Assembly (NCBI GenBank): GCA_024225635.1
Contig: JAAEMK010000029.1
Location: 1 to 64,000, forward strand
From: Desulfobacteraceae bacterium
GTDB taxonomy: Bacteria > Desulfobacterota > Desulfobacteria > Desulfobacterales > Desulfobacteraceae
DNA: 64,000 bases
Direction: 5' to 3'
This document shows, piece after piece, positions 18,116 to 26,950 of this stretch. Within the stretch, counting starts at the first letter, position 1, and each line of letters opens with the position of its first letter. The position numbers and the translations under genes were made by a program. Below the pieces are notes generated by a model that saw only the letters and a list, made by a program, of their open reading frames with translations, was not told where the DNA came from and ran no database searches.

Positions 18116-18901
18116 ATGGAGATTTTAGTATGTGTCAAGCGGGTTCCAGATACTGCTGAGAACGAATTTGAGCTCAACAGTGATGGCAATGATCTTGATC
18201 GTGACGATCTGGTTTTCTCTGTGAATGAGTGGGATAACTATGCCGTTGAAGAGGCCATTCAGATCGTTGACAACGCGGGCGGCAGCGTTACTGTCGTTAC
18301 GGTCGGCGATGATGAGAGCGAAGAGGTACTGAGGCGTGAAATGGCCATGGGCGCTAACAATGGCGTGCTTCTCAGTGATGACGCATTTGAAGGCTCGGAC
18401 GGAAAGGGGATCGCCTCCATCCTCAAGGCTGAGGTCGAGAAGGGTAATTACGACCTGATTCTCACCGGTGCCCAGGCGGACGAGGGCGCAGGCCAGGTTG
18501 GCGGAATGCTTGCAGCCATGCTTGATCTTCCCTATGCCTCCCTTGTTAACAAGGTTGAGGTGGGTGACGGTAAAGTAACCGTGGGCAGGGAGATCGAAGG
18601 CGGAAACCAGGAGATGAACGAGATGGATCTTCCCTGTGTGCTTTCCATCCAGACCGGTATCAACGAGCCCCGTTACGTGGGTATCCGCGGTATCCGTAAG
18701 GTTGCCAAGGTTGAAATCCCGGTTCGCTCCGCAGCTGATCTCGGCGTGGATGCCGCAGTGATAGGAGAGGCCAATGCAAAGGTCAAGAGGGCAGATTACT
18801 TCGTACCCGACCTTGGCGATGGCGCAGAGATGCTCGAGGGCTCCACTGACGAGATCATTGAAACGCTCATTGAGAAACTCAAAAGCAAGGGAGGACTTTG
18901 A
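18116..18901 (+). CDS. etfB: Electron transfer flavoprotein beta subunit
   Basis: 261 residues. Begins MEILVCVKRVPDTAENEFEL, the EtfB signature, and contains LILTGAQADEGAGQVGGMLA at about 118 (nucleotide/FAD-binding region) and LPCVLSIQTGINEPRY at about 178. It accepts electrons from acyl-CoA dehydrogenases with EtfA. The ATG at 18116 has TTGGAGGT six bases upstream; the in-frame codons before it are unlikely to be used. Stop and etfA start are 2 bp apart. No bifurcation-type third subunit is nearby. Confidence 0.94.
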   Translation: MEILVCVKRVPDTAENEFELNSDGNDLDRDDLVFSVNEWDNYAVEEAIQIVDNAGGSVTVVTVGDDESEEVLRREMAMGANNGVLLSDDAFEGSDGKGIASILKAEVEKGNYDLILTGAQADEGAGQVGGMLAAMLDLPYASLVNKVEVGDGKVTVGREIEGGNQEMNEMDLPCVLSIQTGINEPRYVGIRGIRKVAKVEIPVRSAADLGVDAAVIGEANAKVKRADYFVPDLGDGAEMLEGSTDEIIETLIEKLKSKGGL

Positions 18902-18903
18902 TC

Positions 18904-19869
18904 ATGACCCAGATTTTTGCATATGTACCCCATCAGGGAGGCGTTGCCGCCGATATTGCCTTTGAATATCCCGAAGCCGCCAAGAAACTTGACGCGGCCG
19001 CTACCCTCACAGCCGTTGTTACCGGTTCCGGCGCGGATCTTGACAAGGTTGCCAACGAGTTGACCTCCCTCTACGCCGAGGTGATCAAGATCGATAACGA
19101 GGCCCTGGCCTATCCCAATGCCGAAGTGGTTAGAAAGGCGCTCTTGGCCGTCCTCGATGCAGGCGCCATCGTTATGGCCCCCCATGACACCTTTGGCATG
19201 GACCTGTGCCCCGGTCTCTCCATCAAGATGGATTCCACCTATGTCGCCGATGTCGTTGATTTCGAAGGCGTTGAGGGTTCCCTTTTGAAAACCGTGCGCC
19301 AGGAGCTGGGCGGCGCTGTCTCCACCCATGTGAGCTGTGACCTTGCCGCAGGCGCCGTGATCACCATACGGCCGGGCTCCTTTGCCCCTGTGGAAGGCGG
19401 ACAGAGCGGCGCCGTTGCTGACAAGTCAGCGGATGCCGGAGATCTTGTAGCCAAGCGTCGTTTCCTCGAGATCGTGGAAGCCGAGGTCGGCGATGTTGAC
19501 ATCACCAAGTCAGACGTACTTGTATCTGTCGGCCGAGGCATCGAGGAAGAGGATAATATCGAGATCGCCCAGGAGCTTGCAGAGTCCTTGAACGCGGTTG
19601 TTTCCTGCTCAAGGCCCATCGTTGACGCCAAGTGGCTGGAGAAATCCCGTCAGGTCGGTACCTCCGGCCAGACCGTCAAACCCAAGGTCTACCTGGCCAT
19701 GGGTATCAGCGGTTCCTTCCAGCACATGGGCGGCGTAAAGGGCAATCCCTTTATCGTTGCCGTGAACAAGAACCCCAAGGCGCCGATCTTCCAGGTTGCG
19801 GACGTGGGTATTGTCGAGGATATCCTCGAGTTCATGCCCGAGCTGACCGAGAAGGTTAAATCCTTATAA
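18904..19869 (+). CDS. etfA: Electron transfer flavoprotein alpha subunit
   Basis: 321 residues. The C-terminal FAD domain is clear: LVSVGRGIEEEDNIEIAQEL at about 202, VSCSRPIVDAKWLEKSRQVG at about 235, SGQTVKPKVYLAMGISGSFQH at about 253, and AVNKNPKAPIFQVADVGIV near the end. The ATG at 18904 follows GGGAGGA and gives MTQIFAYVPHQGGV. EtfA carries most FAD contacts and docks to the membrane oxidoreductase encoded upstream. Last gene of the TetR-controlled unit; a large palindrome lies 36 bp after the stop. Confidence 0.94.
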   Translation: MTQIFAYVPHQGGVAADIAFEYPEAAKKLDAAATLTAVVTGSGADLDKVANELTSLYAEVIKIDNEALAYPNAEVVRKALLAVLDAGAIVMAPHDTFGMDLCPGLSIKMDSTYVADVVDFEGVEGSLLKTVRQELGGAVSTHVSCDLAAGAVITIRPGSFAPVEGGQSGAVADKSADAGDLVAKRRFLEIVEAEVGDVDITKSDVLVSVGRGIEEEDNIEIAQELAESLNAVVSCSRPIVDAKWLEKSRQVGTSGQTVKPKVYLAMGISGSFQHMGGVKGNPFIVAVNKNPKAPIFQVADVGIVEDILEFMPELTEKVKSL

Positions 19870-19905
19870 GAAGTGTATCCGTAGTCAGACTTTAGAGATG
19901 TATCC

Positions 19906-19966
19906 GGGGTCAGACTTAGCTTATTGGCGTTTTTTCCAAAAACGCCAATAAGCTAAGTCTGACCCC
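19906..19966. repeat. Perfect 29-bp palindrome (REP-like), bidirectional terminator
   Basis: Arms 19906-19934 and 19938-19966 are exact reverse complements around a 3-base loop, starting GGGGTCAGACTTAGCTTATT. The stem ends in a T-run on the loop side and a T-rich stretch follows, so it should terminate both etfA and the convergent UspA gene. Just upstream, GTATCCGTAGTCAGACTTTA (19876-19895) is an imperfect direct copy of GTATCCGGGGTCAGACTTA. GGGGTCAGAC...GTCTGACCCC palindromes resemble REP elements moved by Y1 transposases; no transposase is present here. Confidence 0.85.
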
Positions 19967-19972
19967 TTTATT

Positions 19973-20395
19973 TTATTTGATCACCAGCACCGGACAGTCG
20001 ACCCGCTGGAGCACCTTGTGGGTTACGCTTCCCAGGATCAATCCCTCAAGGTCGGTGCATCCCCTGGAGCCCATGACGATCATGTCCGCCTTTTCGATTT
20101 TGGCTGCCTCAGGGATCATCAACCCTGCCGATCCCTCCAGGATTCGCGTCTCAAATTTCACCGGGTGTTTCTCGAGAATTTCAACAAAGGGGGCGATCAG
20201 CTGTTCCGATTCCGCCATGATCTGGTTGATGGCGTTCTGGAAATAGGGCTCCGCAAGGATCACCGGGAATCGCCGATGGCAGTGGAGAAGAATGATTTCG
20301 GCGTTCATGAGGCTTGCAAGCTCGCAGGCATATTCGGTGGAACGTTGGGAATGTTTTGACCCGTCAACCGGGTTAAGGATTTTTTTTAATTCCAT
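19973..20395 (-). CDS. Universal stress protein (UspA family)
   Basis: 140 residues, a single Usp domain. The start KKILNPVDGSKHSQRSTEYA and the nucleotide motif GSRGCTDLEGLILGSVTHKV (G-x2-G-x9-GS) place it in the ATP-binding class. Such proteins are cytoplasmic, often dimeric, and induced by starvation or stress; no specific partner is indicated. AAGGAGG lies 8 bp before the ATG. It faces etfA across the palindrome and is a single-gene unit. Confidence 0.9.
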   Translation of the reverse strand: MELKKILNPVDGSKHSQRSTEYACELASLMNAEIILLHCHRRFPVILAEPYFQNAINQIMAESEQLIAPFVEILEKHPVKFETRILEGSAGLMIPEAAKIEKADMIVMGSRGCTDLEGLILGSVTHKVLQRVDCPVLVIK

Positions 20396-20595
20396 AAGGT
20401 ATCCTCCTTATTCCTGTTTGTCTATGATAGCATGGGGAGCGGAATTCGTGCAAATTTTTCTCCGTGTGTCCCGGCATGGGGGCTTAAGAAAAAGCCTTGA
20501 TTTTTTCTTGGTAAACGGGATAAAGGTTATGTAACAGCTGTTCCTTATTTCGTTTGTCGTTCATAAACCCGTTGCAAGGCCGGAGGCATGACTCC

Positions 20596-21873
20596 ATGAA
20601 GCATGGGAAACTATTTAGAGGCGTTCGATCCATCGTGGTTTTGGCAGCAGCCGTTTTCGGTGCCGTTTTTCTCGTAGCCATCCGTTCTGAGCCGGAACGG
20701 CGAACCATTGACGATTCAGTTCCCGTTGTGCAGGTGGCCGAGGCCAGGGCCGAGACCCGGACCATGGTCATCGACGCCTTTGGCACGGTAAAACCGAGGG
20801 ACACCCTCAAACTCACCGCCGAGGTACCGGGACGGGTGGTATTTATCCATGAAGGATTCAAGGAGGGGGGCGCCATTGATCAGGACGAGGTGATCGTCAG
20901 GATCGACCAGCGAACCTTTCTCCTGGATGTGAGAAGCGCCAGGGTCAGAATTCGCCAGGCCGATGCCGATATCCGGAGACTGAGCCAGGAGATCGACAAT
21001 CTCAAATCCGACATCCGCCTTGCAACGGCCAATGTCAAGCTTACCACAAAGGAGCTGACCCGGATCCGGGCCCTCAATAAAGAGGATTTTGCATCCATCA
21101 CAAGGCTTGATCAGGCCGAGCAGCAGGATATCCAGGCCAGGATGACCCTCCAGGGTTTTCAGAATTCCCTGTCGGTCACCGATTCGGCCATGGAACAGAA
21201 ACAGGCCGCCCTTGCCATGGCGAAAATTGATCTGGACCGGGCCGAGCTTGCCCTTGAAAAGACCGAAATTCGATCTGAGTTTTACGGCTGGGTGCTGAAA
21301 AAGCGGGTGGAGATGGGAGAGTTCATCACCATTGGCCAGCCCCTTGGCACCGTCTACCGACAGGGCGGGCTGGATGTGGAGGTGAGAATCCCCCTGGAGA
21401 AGATGCAATGGCTCGATCCCATATTTGATAAGGGCGATCTGCCCAGGGCGGTTGTCACCATGACCGGCAGCAATCCGGACCAGGAGTGGCGGGCGAAGGT
21501 AGCCAGGGTCAAGGCGACCATTGATGAGAAAACACGGACCCTTCCCATGGTGCTGGAGGTCGAACCCGAAACCCGCGGCCCGGTCTCCCTCCGGCCGGGA
21601 ACCTTTGTCCGCTGCACCATCAGCGGCAGCCGCTACGATCCGGTTTTTGTCGTGCCCCGCCATCTGTTGCGGCCGGGAAACACCCTTTTCGTCCTGGAAG
21701 ACGGCCAGCTTGCCATGAGAAAGGTGGAGGTGCTGCGAAGGTTCAAGGAGGAGATCTTCATCTCCCGGGGCCTTGGACAGGGAGACAAGATCGTACTGTC
21801 GCCCCTGGCCCAGGCCGTGGACGGCATGAAGCTGATTGAACAGAAAAACGAGCCCCAGGGGAACAACTCATGA
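20596..21873 (+). CDS. RND efflux periplasmic adaptor (membrane fusion protein)
   Basis: 425 residues. N-terminal anchor VRSIVVLAAAVFGAVFLVAI, then a lipoyl/barrel-sandwich half (AFGTVKPRDTLKLTAEVPGR), a long alpha-hairpin coiled coil (about 110-225, with repeated Q/E/L heptads), and the returning lipoyl half and beta-barrel. It should link the inner-membrane pump encoded next to an outer-membrane channel. The ATG at 20596 is chosen with GGAGG 9 bp upstream. Its stop overlaps the pump start (ATGA). No TolC-like gene is adjacent, so the channel must be encoded elsewhere. Confidence 0.9.
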   Translation: MKHGKLFRGVRSIVVLAAAVFGAVFLVAIRSEPERRTIDDSVPVVQVAEARAETRTMVIDAFGTVKPRDTLKLTAEVPGRVVFIHEGFKEGGAIDQDEVIVRIDQRTFLLDVRSARVRIRQADADIRRLSQEIDNLKSDIRLATANVKLTTKELTRIRALNKEDFASITRLDQAEQQDIQARMTLQGFQNSLSVTDSAMEQKQAALAMAKIDLDRAELALEKTEIRSEFYGWVLKKRVEMGEFITIGQPLGTVYRQGGLDVEVRIPLEKMQWLDPIFDKGDLPRAVVTMTGSNPDQEWRAKVARVKATIDEKTRTLPMVLEVEPETRGPVSLRPGTFVRCTISGSRYDPVFVVPRHLLRPGNTLFVLEDGQLAMRKVEVLRRFKEEIFISRGLGQGDKIVLSPLAQAVDGMKLIEQKNEPQGNNS

Positions 21874-24800
21874 AGGGGCTGGGGCGCTGGTCCGTTGAAA
21901 ACAGGGTTTCGGTCAACCTGATCATGATCTTTCTCATTGTGGCGGGTCTCTATACCGTGCTTGACATGCGCCGGGAGCTGTTTCCCCAGTTTGCCGTGGA
22001 TATGATCAACGTCTCGGTGGACTATCCCGGGGCCTCCCCGGAAGAGGTGGAAGAGGGGATCTGCATCAAGGTGGAGGAGCAGCTCAAGGGGATCGAGGAT
22101 GTAACCAAGGTCCGTTCCAACGCCTATGAGGGACGGGGCTCCATCACCCTGGAGATAGAGCCGGGTACCGATCTCCAGGAGAAGCTGGATGAGGTTTCCA
22201 CCGAGGTGGACCTCATCGATTCCTTTCCCGAGGAGGCCGAAGATCCGGTAGTCATCGAGATCAAGAACCAGAACCCCGCCATCACCGTGGCCGTCTTCGG
22301 CACCGTGGGCGAGGATGCGCTGCGCCAGGCCGCTGAGAAGATCAGGGACGATCTTGTGGACACGGACACGGTCTCCATGGCCGAACTCATCGGCACCCGG
22401 GAGTATGAGATATCCGTGGAGGTGTCCGAAGCAAGCCTGAGGCGGTTCAACCTCTCTTTTGATGATGTGGCAAGGGCGGTTCGCAGCGGCAGCATGGACC
22501 TGCCCGGGGGCAGGATCAAGACAAAGGGCCGGGAGTTCATCGTCCGGGCAAAGGGCAGGCTTTACCACGGGGATGAGTTTGAAGCCATCCCTGTCATCAC
22601 ACGGGAGGACGGCACCGTTGTCCGCCTGGGCCAGGTGGCAAGGGTGGTGGACGGGTTTGAGGACACCGAGATCAAGGCAAGGTTCAACGGCATGCCCGCA
22701 GCCCTTGTCCAGGTGAACCGCACCTCTACCCAGGATGTCATCGCCATTGCCAAAACAGTCAAGAAGTACCTGGCCGCCAATGAAGACAAGCAGCCTGCAG
22801 GCATCCAGCTTGCCTATTGGCAGGATCTGAGCGAGATGGTCCAGGGCAGGATCGATCTCTTATTGAAAAACGGAATCCAGGGTATCGCCCTGGTTTTCAT
22901 CGTCCTTGCCCTGTTTTTGAATTTAAGGCTGGCCTTCTGGGTTGCGTCGGGGATTCCCATCTCCTTCATGGGCGCCTTTTTGATCCTGGAGTTCCTGGGG
23001 GCATCCATCAACATGCTGTCGCTTTTCGGGTTCATCATGACCCTGGGCATTCTGGTGGACGATGCCATCATCGTGGGAGAGAACATCTTCAGTCACTACT
23101 CCCGGGGGAAATCGTCAAAACAGGCGGTCATTGACGGCATGAAAGAGGTGGGTGGGCCTGTCGTCATGGCGGTCACCACCACCATCGTGGCCTTTCTGCC
23201 GCTCATGCACATCGCCGGGATCATGGGCAAGTTCATCGCCATCATGCCCCAGACCGTGATCGCCATCCTGCTGATCTCCCTGGTTGAGGCCCTGGTCATT
23301 CTTCCGGCCCACCTGGACCACGCCCTAGGCGGATCTCGGGGCAATGGTCCGGCGCTTTTTCATTGGCACGAATCCGTACGGGTCAGGGTGGATAATTTTC
23401 TTGCACGGTTCATCAAGGGCATTTACCTGCCGGGACTTGTCTATGCCGTGAAAAACCGTTATTTCATCCTCACCCTGGGGCTGGGAATCCTTATCATCAG
23501 CCTGGGTCTTGTGGCCGGGGGCCATGTTCCCTTCGTCTTTTTTCCAAAGGGCGATTCGGACTGGGTGATCGCGGAGATAGGTTACCCCCTGGGAACCCCG
23601 TTTGAGACCACCGAGCAGAGCATCAAACACCTGGAACAATCCGCCTTAAAGCTGAACGATCTTTTCAAGGACGCCGTGGATGGCGACCGGAAGCTCCTGA
23701 TGCACACCTTTGCCCTGGTGGGGGTGATCCCCAGAAGGGACTGGAAGGTCGGCCAGCAGGGGGGCCACTGCGGAGAGGTGTGGATAGAGATACATAGTGC
23801 CGAAGAGCGGCCCGAACTTCCGGTCACCCGGGTTATCACGGCCTGGCGGGACCTTACCGGCACGATTCCCGGGGTCGAGACCCTTACCTTTTCAAGCCTT
23901 GAGGGCGGGCCCGGGGGGAATCCCATCGAGATTCAGCTGGCAGGGGACGATTTTGACCAGCTGAGAAAGGCGGCCGGAGAGCTTAAGCATGAGATCGCCA
24001 CCTATCCCGGCACCTTTGACATAACCGACGATTTCAGGCCCGGCAAGATGGAAAAGCGGCTGCGGGTGAGGGAGGGGGCCCGCTCCCTGGGGGTCACCAT
24101 GGCGGACATTGCCCGCCAGACGCGCCAAGCCTATTATGGGGATGAGGCGTTGCGGGTCCAGCGGGGAAAGGACGACATCAAGGTGATGGTCCGGTACTCC
24201 CAGGTGGAGCGGGAGCAGGAATCGAGCATCGATGAGATGCGCATCCGCACCCAGGACGGCCGGGAGATTCCCTTGTTTGAGGTGGCCGATGTGGAGGAGA
24301 AGCAGGGCTACTCCGTGGTTCACCGCTCGGACAGAAAACGGGTGATCTCGGTGATCTCAGACATTGACGAGGCAACGGCCAACGCCCGTAAGATCGTTGC
24401 AAGCCTCAAGGCGGAATTCCTGCCCGGGCTTACGGAACGGTATCCGGGGGTCTCCTTTAACCTGGAGGGCCAGGCCAAGCGTTCCAAGGAGTCCCTGGAC
24501 AGCCTGAAAAAGGGATTCCTCATGGCCGTAATGGGGGTTTTCCTGTTGCTGGCAAGCCAGTTTCGAAGCTATATCCAGCCGGTGATCATCATGATCGCCA
24601 TCCCCTTCGGCCTTGTGGGGGCCGTTGCGGGGCATTTTGTCATGGGACTCCAGATTACCATGATCAGCATCTTTGGCATCGTAGCCCTGTCCGGTATTGT
24701 GGTGAACGATTCCCTGATCCTCATCGACTTCATCAACTCAAGGGTGAGAAAAGGTGAAAAGATGGAAGAGGCCGTGTTTGCCGCGGGCCAGAGCCGGTTT

Positions 24801-25010
24801 CGCCCGGTGATTCTCACCTCGTTTACGACCATTGCGGGGCTTTTTCCCCTCTTGCTGGAGCAGAGTTTCCAGGCCCAGTTCCTCATTCCCATGGCGGTGA
24901 GCTTAAGCTTTGGGCTGGTTGCGGCCACCATGTTGACCCTTTTGTATGTTCCCTCCCTCTACATGATCATACAGGACGTCATCAATCTGTTCTCAGGCAG
25001 GAAAGCCTGA
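21870..25010 (+). CDS. RND efflux transporter permease (AcrB/HAE1 type)
   Basis: 1046 residues, normal AcrB-family length. It has twelve expected membrane helices with two large periplasmic loops after helices 1 and 7. N-terminal WSVENRVSVNLIMIFLIVAG and LFPQFAVDMINVSVDYPGAS are typical, and the proton-relay aspartate pair is in TLGILVDDAIIVGENIF at about 387-403. The second half repeats the fold (FGIVALSGIVVNDSLILIDF at about 930). It is coupled to the adaptor gene by an ATGA overlap. Substrate is unknown; the sequence is of the general multidrug/solute class, with no metal-binding motif visible. Confidence 0.92.
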   Translation: MKGLGRWSVENRVSVNLIMIFLIVAGLYTVLDMRRELFPQFAVDMINVSVDYPGASPEEVEEGICIKVEEQLKGIEDVTKVRSNAYEGRGSITLEIEPGTDLQEKLDEVSTEVDLIDSFPEEAEDPVVIEIKNQNPAITVAVFGTVGEDALRQAAEKIRDDLVDTDTVSMAELIGTREYEISVEVSEASLRRFNLSFDDVARAVRSGSMDLPGGRIKTKGREFIVRAKGRLYHGDEFEAIPVITREDGTVVRLGQVARVVDGFEDTEIKARFNGMPAALVQVNRTSTQDVIAIAKTVKKYLAANEDKQPAGIQLAYWQDLSEMVQGRIDLLLKNGIQGIALVFIVLALFLNLRLAFWVASGIPISFMGAFLILEFLGASINMLSLFGFIMTLGILVDDAIIVGENIFSHYSRGKSSKQAVIDGMKEVGGPVVMAVTTTIVAFLPLMHIAGIMGKFIAIMPQTVIAILLISLVEALVILPAHLDHALGGSRGNGPALFHWHESVRVRVDNFLARFIKGIYLPGLVYAVKNRYFILTLGLGILIISLGLVAGGHVPFVFFPKGDSDWVIAEIGYPLGTPFETTEQSIKHLEQSALKLNDLFKDAVDGDRKLLMHTFALVGVIPRRDWKVGQQGGHCGEVWIEIHSAEERPELPVTRVITAWRDLTGTIPGVETLTFSSLEGGPGGNPIEIQLAGDDFDQLRKAAGELKHEIATYPGTFDITDDFRPGKMEKRLRVREGARSLGVTMADIARQTRQAYYGDEALRVQRGKDDIKVMVRYSQVEREQESSIDEMRIRTQDGREIPLFEVADVEEKQGYSVVHRSDRKRVISVISDIDEATANARKIVASLKAEFLPGLTERYPGVSFNLEGQAKRSKESLDSLKKGFLMAVMGVFLLLASQFRSYIQPVIIMIAIPFGLVGAVAGHFVMGLQITMISIFGIVALSGIVVNDSLILIDFINSRVRKGEKMEEAVFAAGQSRFRPVILTSFTTIAGLFPLLLEQSFQAQFLIPMAVSLSFGLVAATMLTLLYVPSLYMIIQDVINLFSGRKA

Positions 25011-25017
25011 ATTCAGG

Positions 25018-25047
25018 GGACACCGTATTAAATATCGTCCGGTGTCC
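25018..25047. terminator. Hairpin between convergent RND pump and DMT gene
   Basis: GGACACCG (25018-25025) pairs with CGGTGTCC (25040-25047) around a 14-base AT-rich loop, in the 49 bp between two convergent stops. There is no strong T-run on either side, so it may be a weak bidirectional terminator or a palindromic repeat. The GGTGTCC arm recurs at 62438-62492. Confidence 0.55.
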
Positions 25048-25059
25048 TGAAAGAGAGGG

Positions 25060-25965
25060 TCAGGCGGTTTCATTGTTGCCGGAAACGGAATCGAGCTGAA
25101 GCAGCCAGACCGCCGCCAGGGTAAGGCCGATGCCCGGAAGCACGGACCACTCGGGGGAAGAGAGGCCCAAACCCCATTCAAGGCCTGCCACGGCCGACGG
25201 GGTCAAAAAGGTGTAGGCGACGATCCGGGTGGGGCTCAGCCTTGTGGCCGTGTACTGGAGAATCCAGAAGGTCACTGCCGTTGACGGGCCGGCCAGGTAG
25301 GCGATGCCAAGCCAGGTGTCGGCCCCGGGCACGGCCAGGGAGCCGGTCCGGTATATTGCCGTCACCATCATCACCAGGGTGGCGAACAGCAGGCTGTAAA
25401 AGGTGAAATGGATCTTTGACTCCTTGCGCTGGAGCTTTTTCATGGAGAGCATGTACACGGCAAGGCAGAGGGTGCCGAGGAAAAAGAGCAGATCCCCATG
25501 GTTTAATGTCAGCCCCAGCATCAGGCGGGCATCCCCCCGGAAAATCACCCACAGGGTGGCCACCATGGACAACGCCAGCACCCAGAGTTGTCGAACCCGG
25601 AAGGGCTCTCCCACCACGGTGCCGAGGATCATGGTGAAAAGGGGCAGGGTGGTGTAGATGGTGCTGGTGTTCAGGGGTGAGGTGGTTTTCAGGGACTGGA
25701 ACATCAGGACAAAAAAGAACCCGTAGCTGCCGCCAACCATGGCGTAGCGTCCCATGTCCCTCACCCCCGGTATGCTTTTGCCGTTTTTCGCAAACGGGAG
25801 CATGGCGCCGAAGATCAGGGTTGCCGCCAGAAATCGCCAGAAGGTGAGGAGCACGGAATCAATTCCCGTGGTGATGGAGGCGACCACGGGGAACGAGCCC
25901 GCAATGATCATGGTGAAGAGGAACATCAGGATGTGGGGCCATCTGGGCGACTGGTAAATGTTCAA
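25060..25965 (-). CDS. EamA/DMT family permease
   Basis: 301 residues with about ten membrane helices in two EamA repeats. The first helix pair IAGSFPVVASITTGIDSVLL then FWRFLAATLIFGAML is typical of drug/metabolite transporters (RhaT/EamA). The substrate is not predictable. The frame opens with TTG at 25965, with GAGG upstream; a later ATG (MFLFTMIIAG) would cut the first helix and is less likely. It lies 48 bp downstream of the isochorismatase-fold gene on the same strand, so the two are probably co-transcribed. Confidence 0.85.
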   Translation of the reverse strand: MNIYQSPRWPHILMFLFTMIIAGSFPVVASITTGIDSVLLTFWRFLAATLIFGAMLPFAKNGKSIPGVRDMGRYAMVGGSYGFFFVLMFQSLKTTSPLNTSTIYTTLPLFTMILGTVVGEPFRVRQLWVLALSMVATLWVIFRGDARLMLGLTLNHGDLLFFLGTLCLAVYMLSMKKLQRKESKIHFTFYSLLFATLVMMVTAIYRTGSLAVPGADTWLGIAYLAGPSTAVTFWILQYTATRLSPTRIVAYTFLTPSAVAGLEWGLGLSSPEWSVLPGIGLTLAAVWLLQLDSVSGNNETA

Positions 25966-26013
25966 GCCCTGTGCCTCGAATTCGTCCGGTTCGTTTTCGG
26001 TTCAAACATGGTG

Positions 26014-26550
26014 TTAAAGCTGAATCTCCCGCGCCGGGGCGGCCTTTACCGGATGCTCCGGCAGGATAAGGTTCTCCCACATGAAGTTGTGGTGGGCGAT
26101 GATGGTTTTTGCGTCCAGGTGGAGGCGGTCCCCGGTGGTGTGGGCGTCGGTGGGGACAAGGACGTCGAACCCCCTGGATGTTGCCGACCGGAGGGTGGTG
26201 TCCACGCAAAAGTCCGTGGCGCATCCCGTGATGATCAGGGTGGTGGCCTTGAGCCGGTCCAGGGTGTCGGCAAGGCCTGTCCCAAGGAACGCGTCACAGG
26301 CGGTTTTCCTGATCACGGGATCATTTTCGCGCCTGTTCAGGGTCGCAAGGAATTCCCATCCGTCGGTACCGGGCTCAAGGACATCTCCCTTTGGTCCGTC
26401 GTGCTGGATGAACAGGACCGTTCCATTGGCGGCCCGGACCCGTTCCGCCAGGCGGTTGATTCTTTCAATAACTCCCTTTGCGTCAAAACGGGGAAGCGCG
26501 TCAAATACGCCCTGCTGCATGTCTATGACAAGCATTGCGATGGATGCCAT
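26014..26550 (-). CDS. Cysteine hydrolase, isochorismatase family
   Basis: 178 residues. The expected triad is present: Asp in AMLVIDMQQGVFDAL (D10), Lys in PVIRKTACDAFLGTGL, and nucleophilic Cys in IITGCATDFCVDTT at about 110-123, preceded by the cis-peptide GC. Members hydrolyse amides (nicotinamide, carbamoyl or ureido compounds) or isochorismate; the sequence does not tell which. AAGGAG lies 5 bp before the ATG. It precedes the DMT permease, which could import or export its substrate or product. Confidence 0.85.
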   Translation of the reverse strand: MASIAMLVIDMQQGVFDALPRFDAKGVIERINRLAERVRAANGTVLFIQHDGPKGDVLEPGTDGWEFLATLNRRENDPVIRKTACDAFLGTGLADTLDRLKATTLIITGCATDFCVDTTLRSATSRGFDVLVPTDAHTTGDRLHLDAKTIIAHHNFMWENLILPEHPVKAAPAREIQL

Positions 26551-26588
26551 CCTTGCTCCTTTTTTCTCTTTATCTTTCGATCACCTGG

Positions 26589-26771
26589 TTACTCTTCCGG
26601 GGTGATGAACTCTCCGAGCTTTTCAAACATGGATTCCGGCCATTCCTCTCCGGTCAGGAAGAGTTCCACCTCCTCCTCTGTGAGCTGTTCCCGGATGTGG
26701 GGGGGGAGGGCCTTGAGGGCCATGGCTCGCTGGGAATCGGCTTTTTGGGTTTGTTTATTCTTTTTTGTCAT
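26589..26771 (-). CDS. Small conserved-looking acidic protein
   Basis: 60 residues starting MTKKNKQTQKADSQRAMALK with GAGGTCACA before the ATG. The rest is acidic and helical (LPPHIREQLTEEEVELFLTG, then EEWPESMFEKLGEF). No family recognised. The longer open frame from 26843 has no ribosome site. It lies 38 bp upstream of the isochorismatase-fold gene, same strand, so it may lead that operon. Confidence 0.6.
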   Translation of the reverse strand: MTKKNKQTQKADSQRAMALKALPPHIREQLTEEEVELFLTGEEWPESMFEKLGEFITPEE

Positions 26772-26950
26772 TGTGACCTCGTGTATGGGTAATATTGGTT
26801 GATGTTTCGGCTCTGATATATAGAGCAACAGGCTCCCTGTCAAGTTTGGTTATAAAAATAAGGCATTAAAATAGGGCTGGCAATCCCCTTTTTTTGTTGC
26901 TAAAATGCATCATTCAAAAATGATGCGGACTGGAAGGAACAGGCAGGGCC

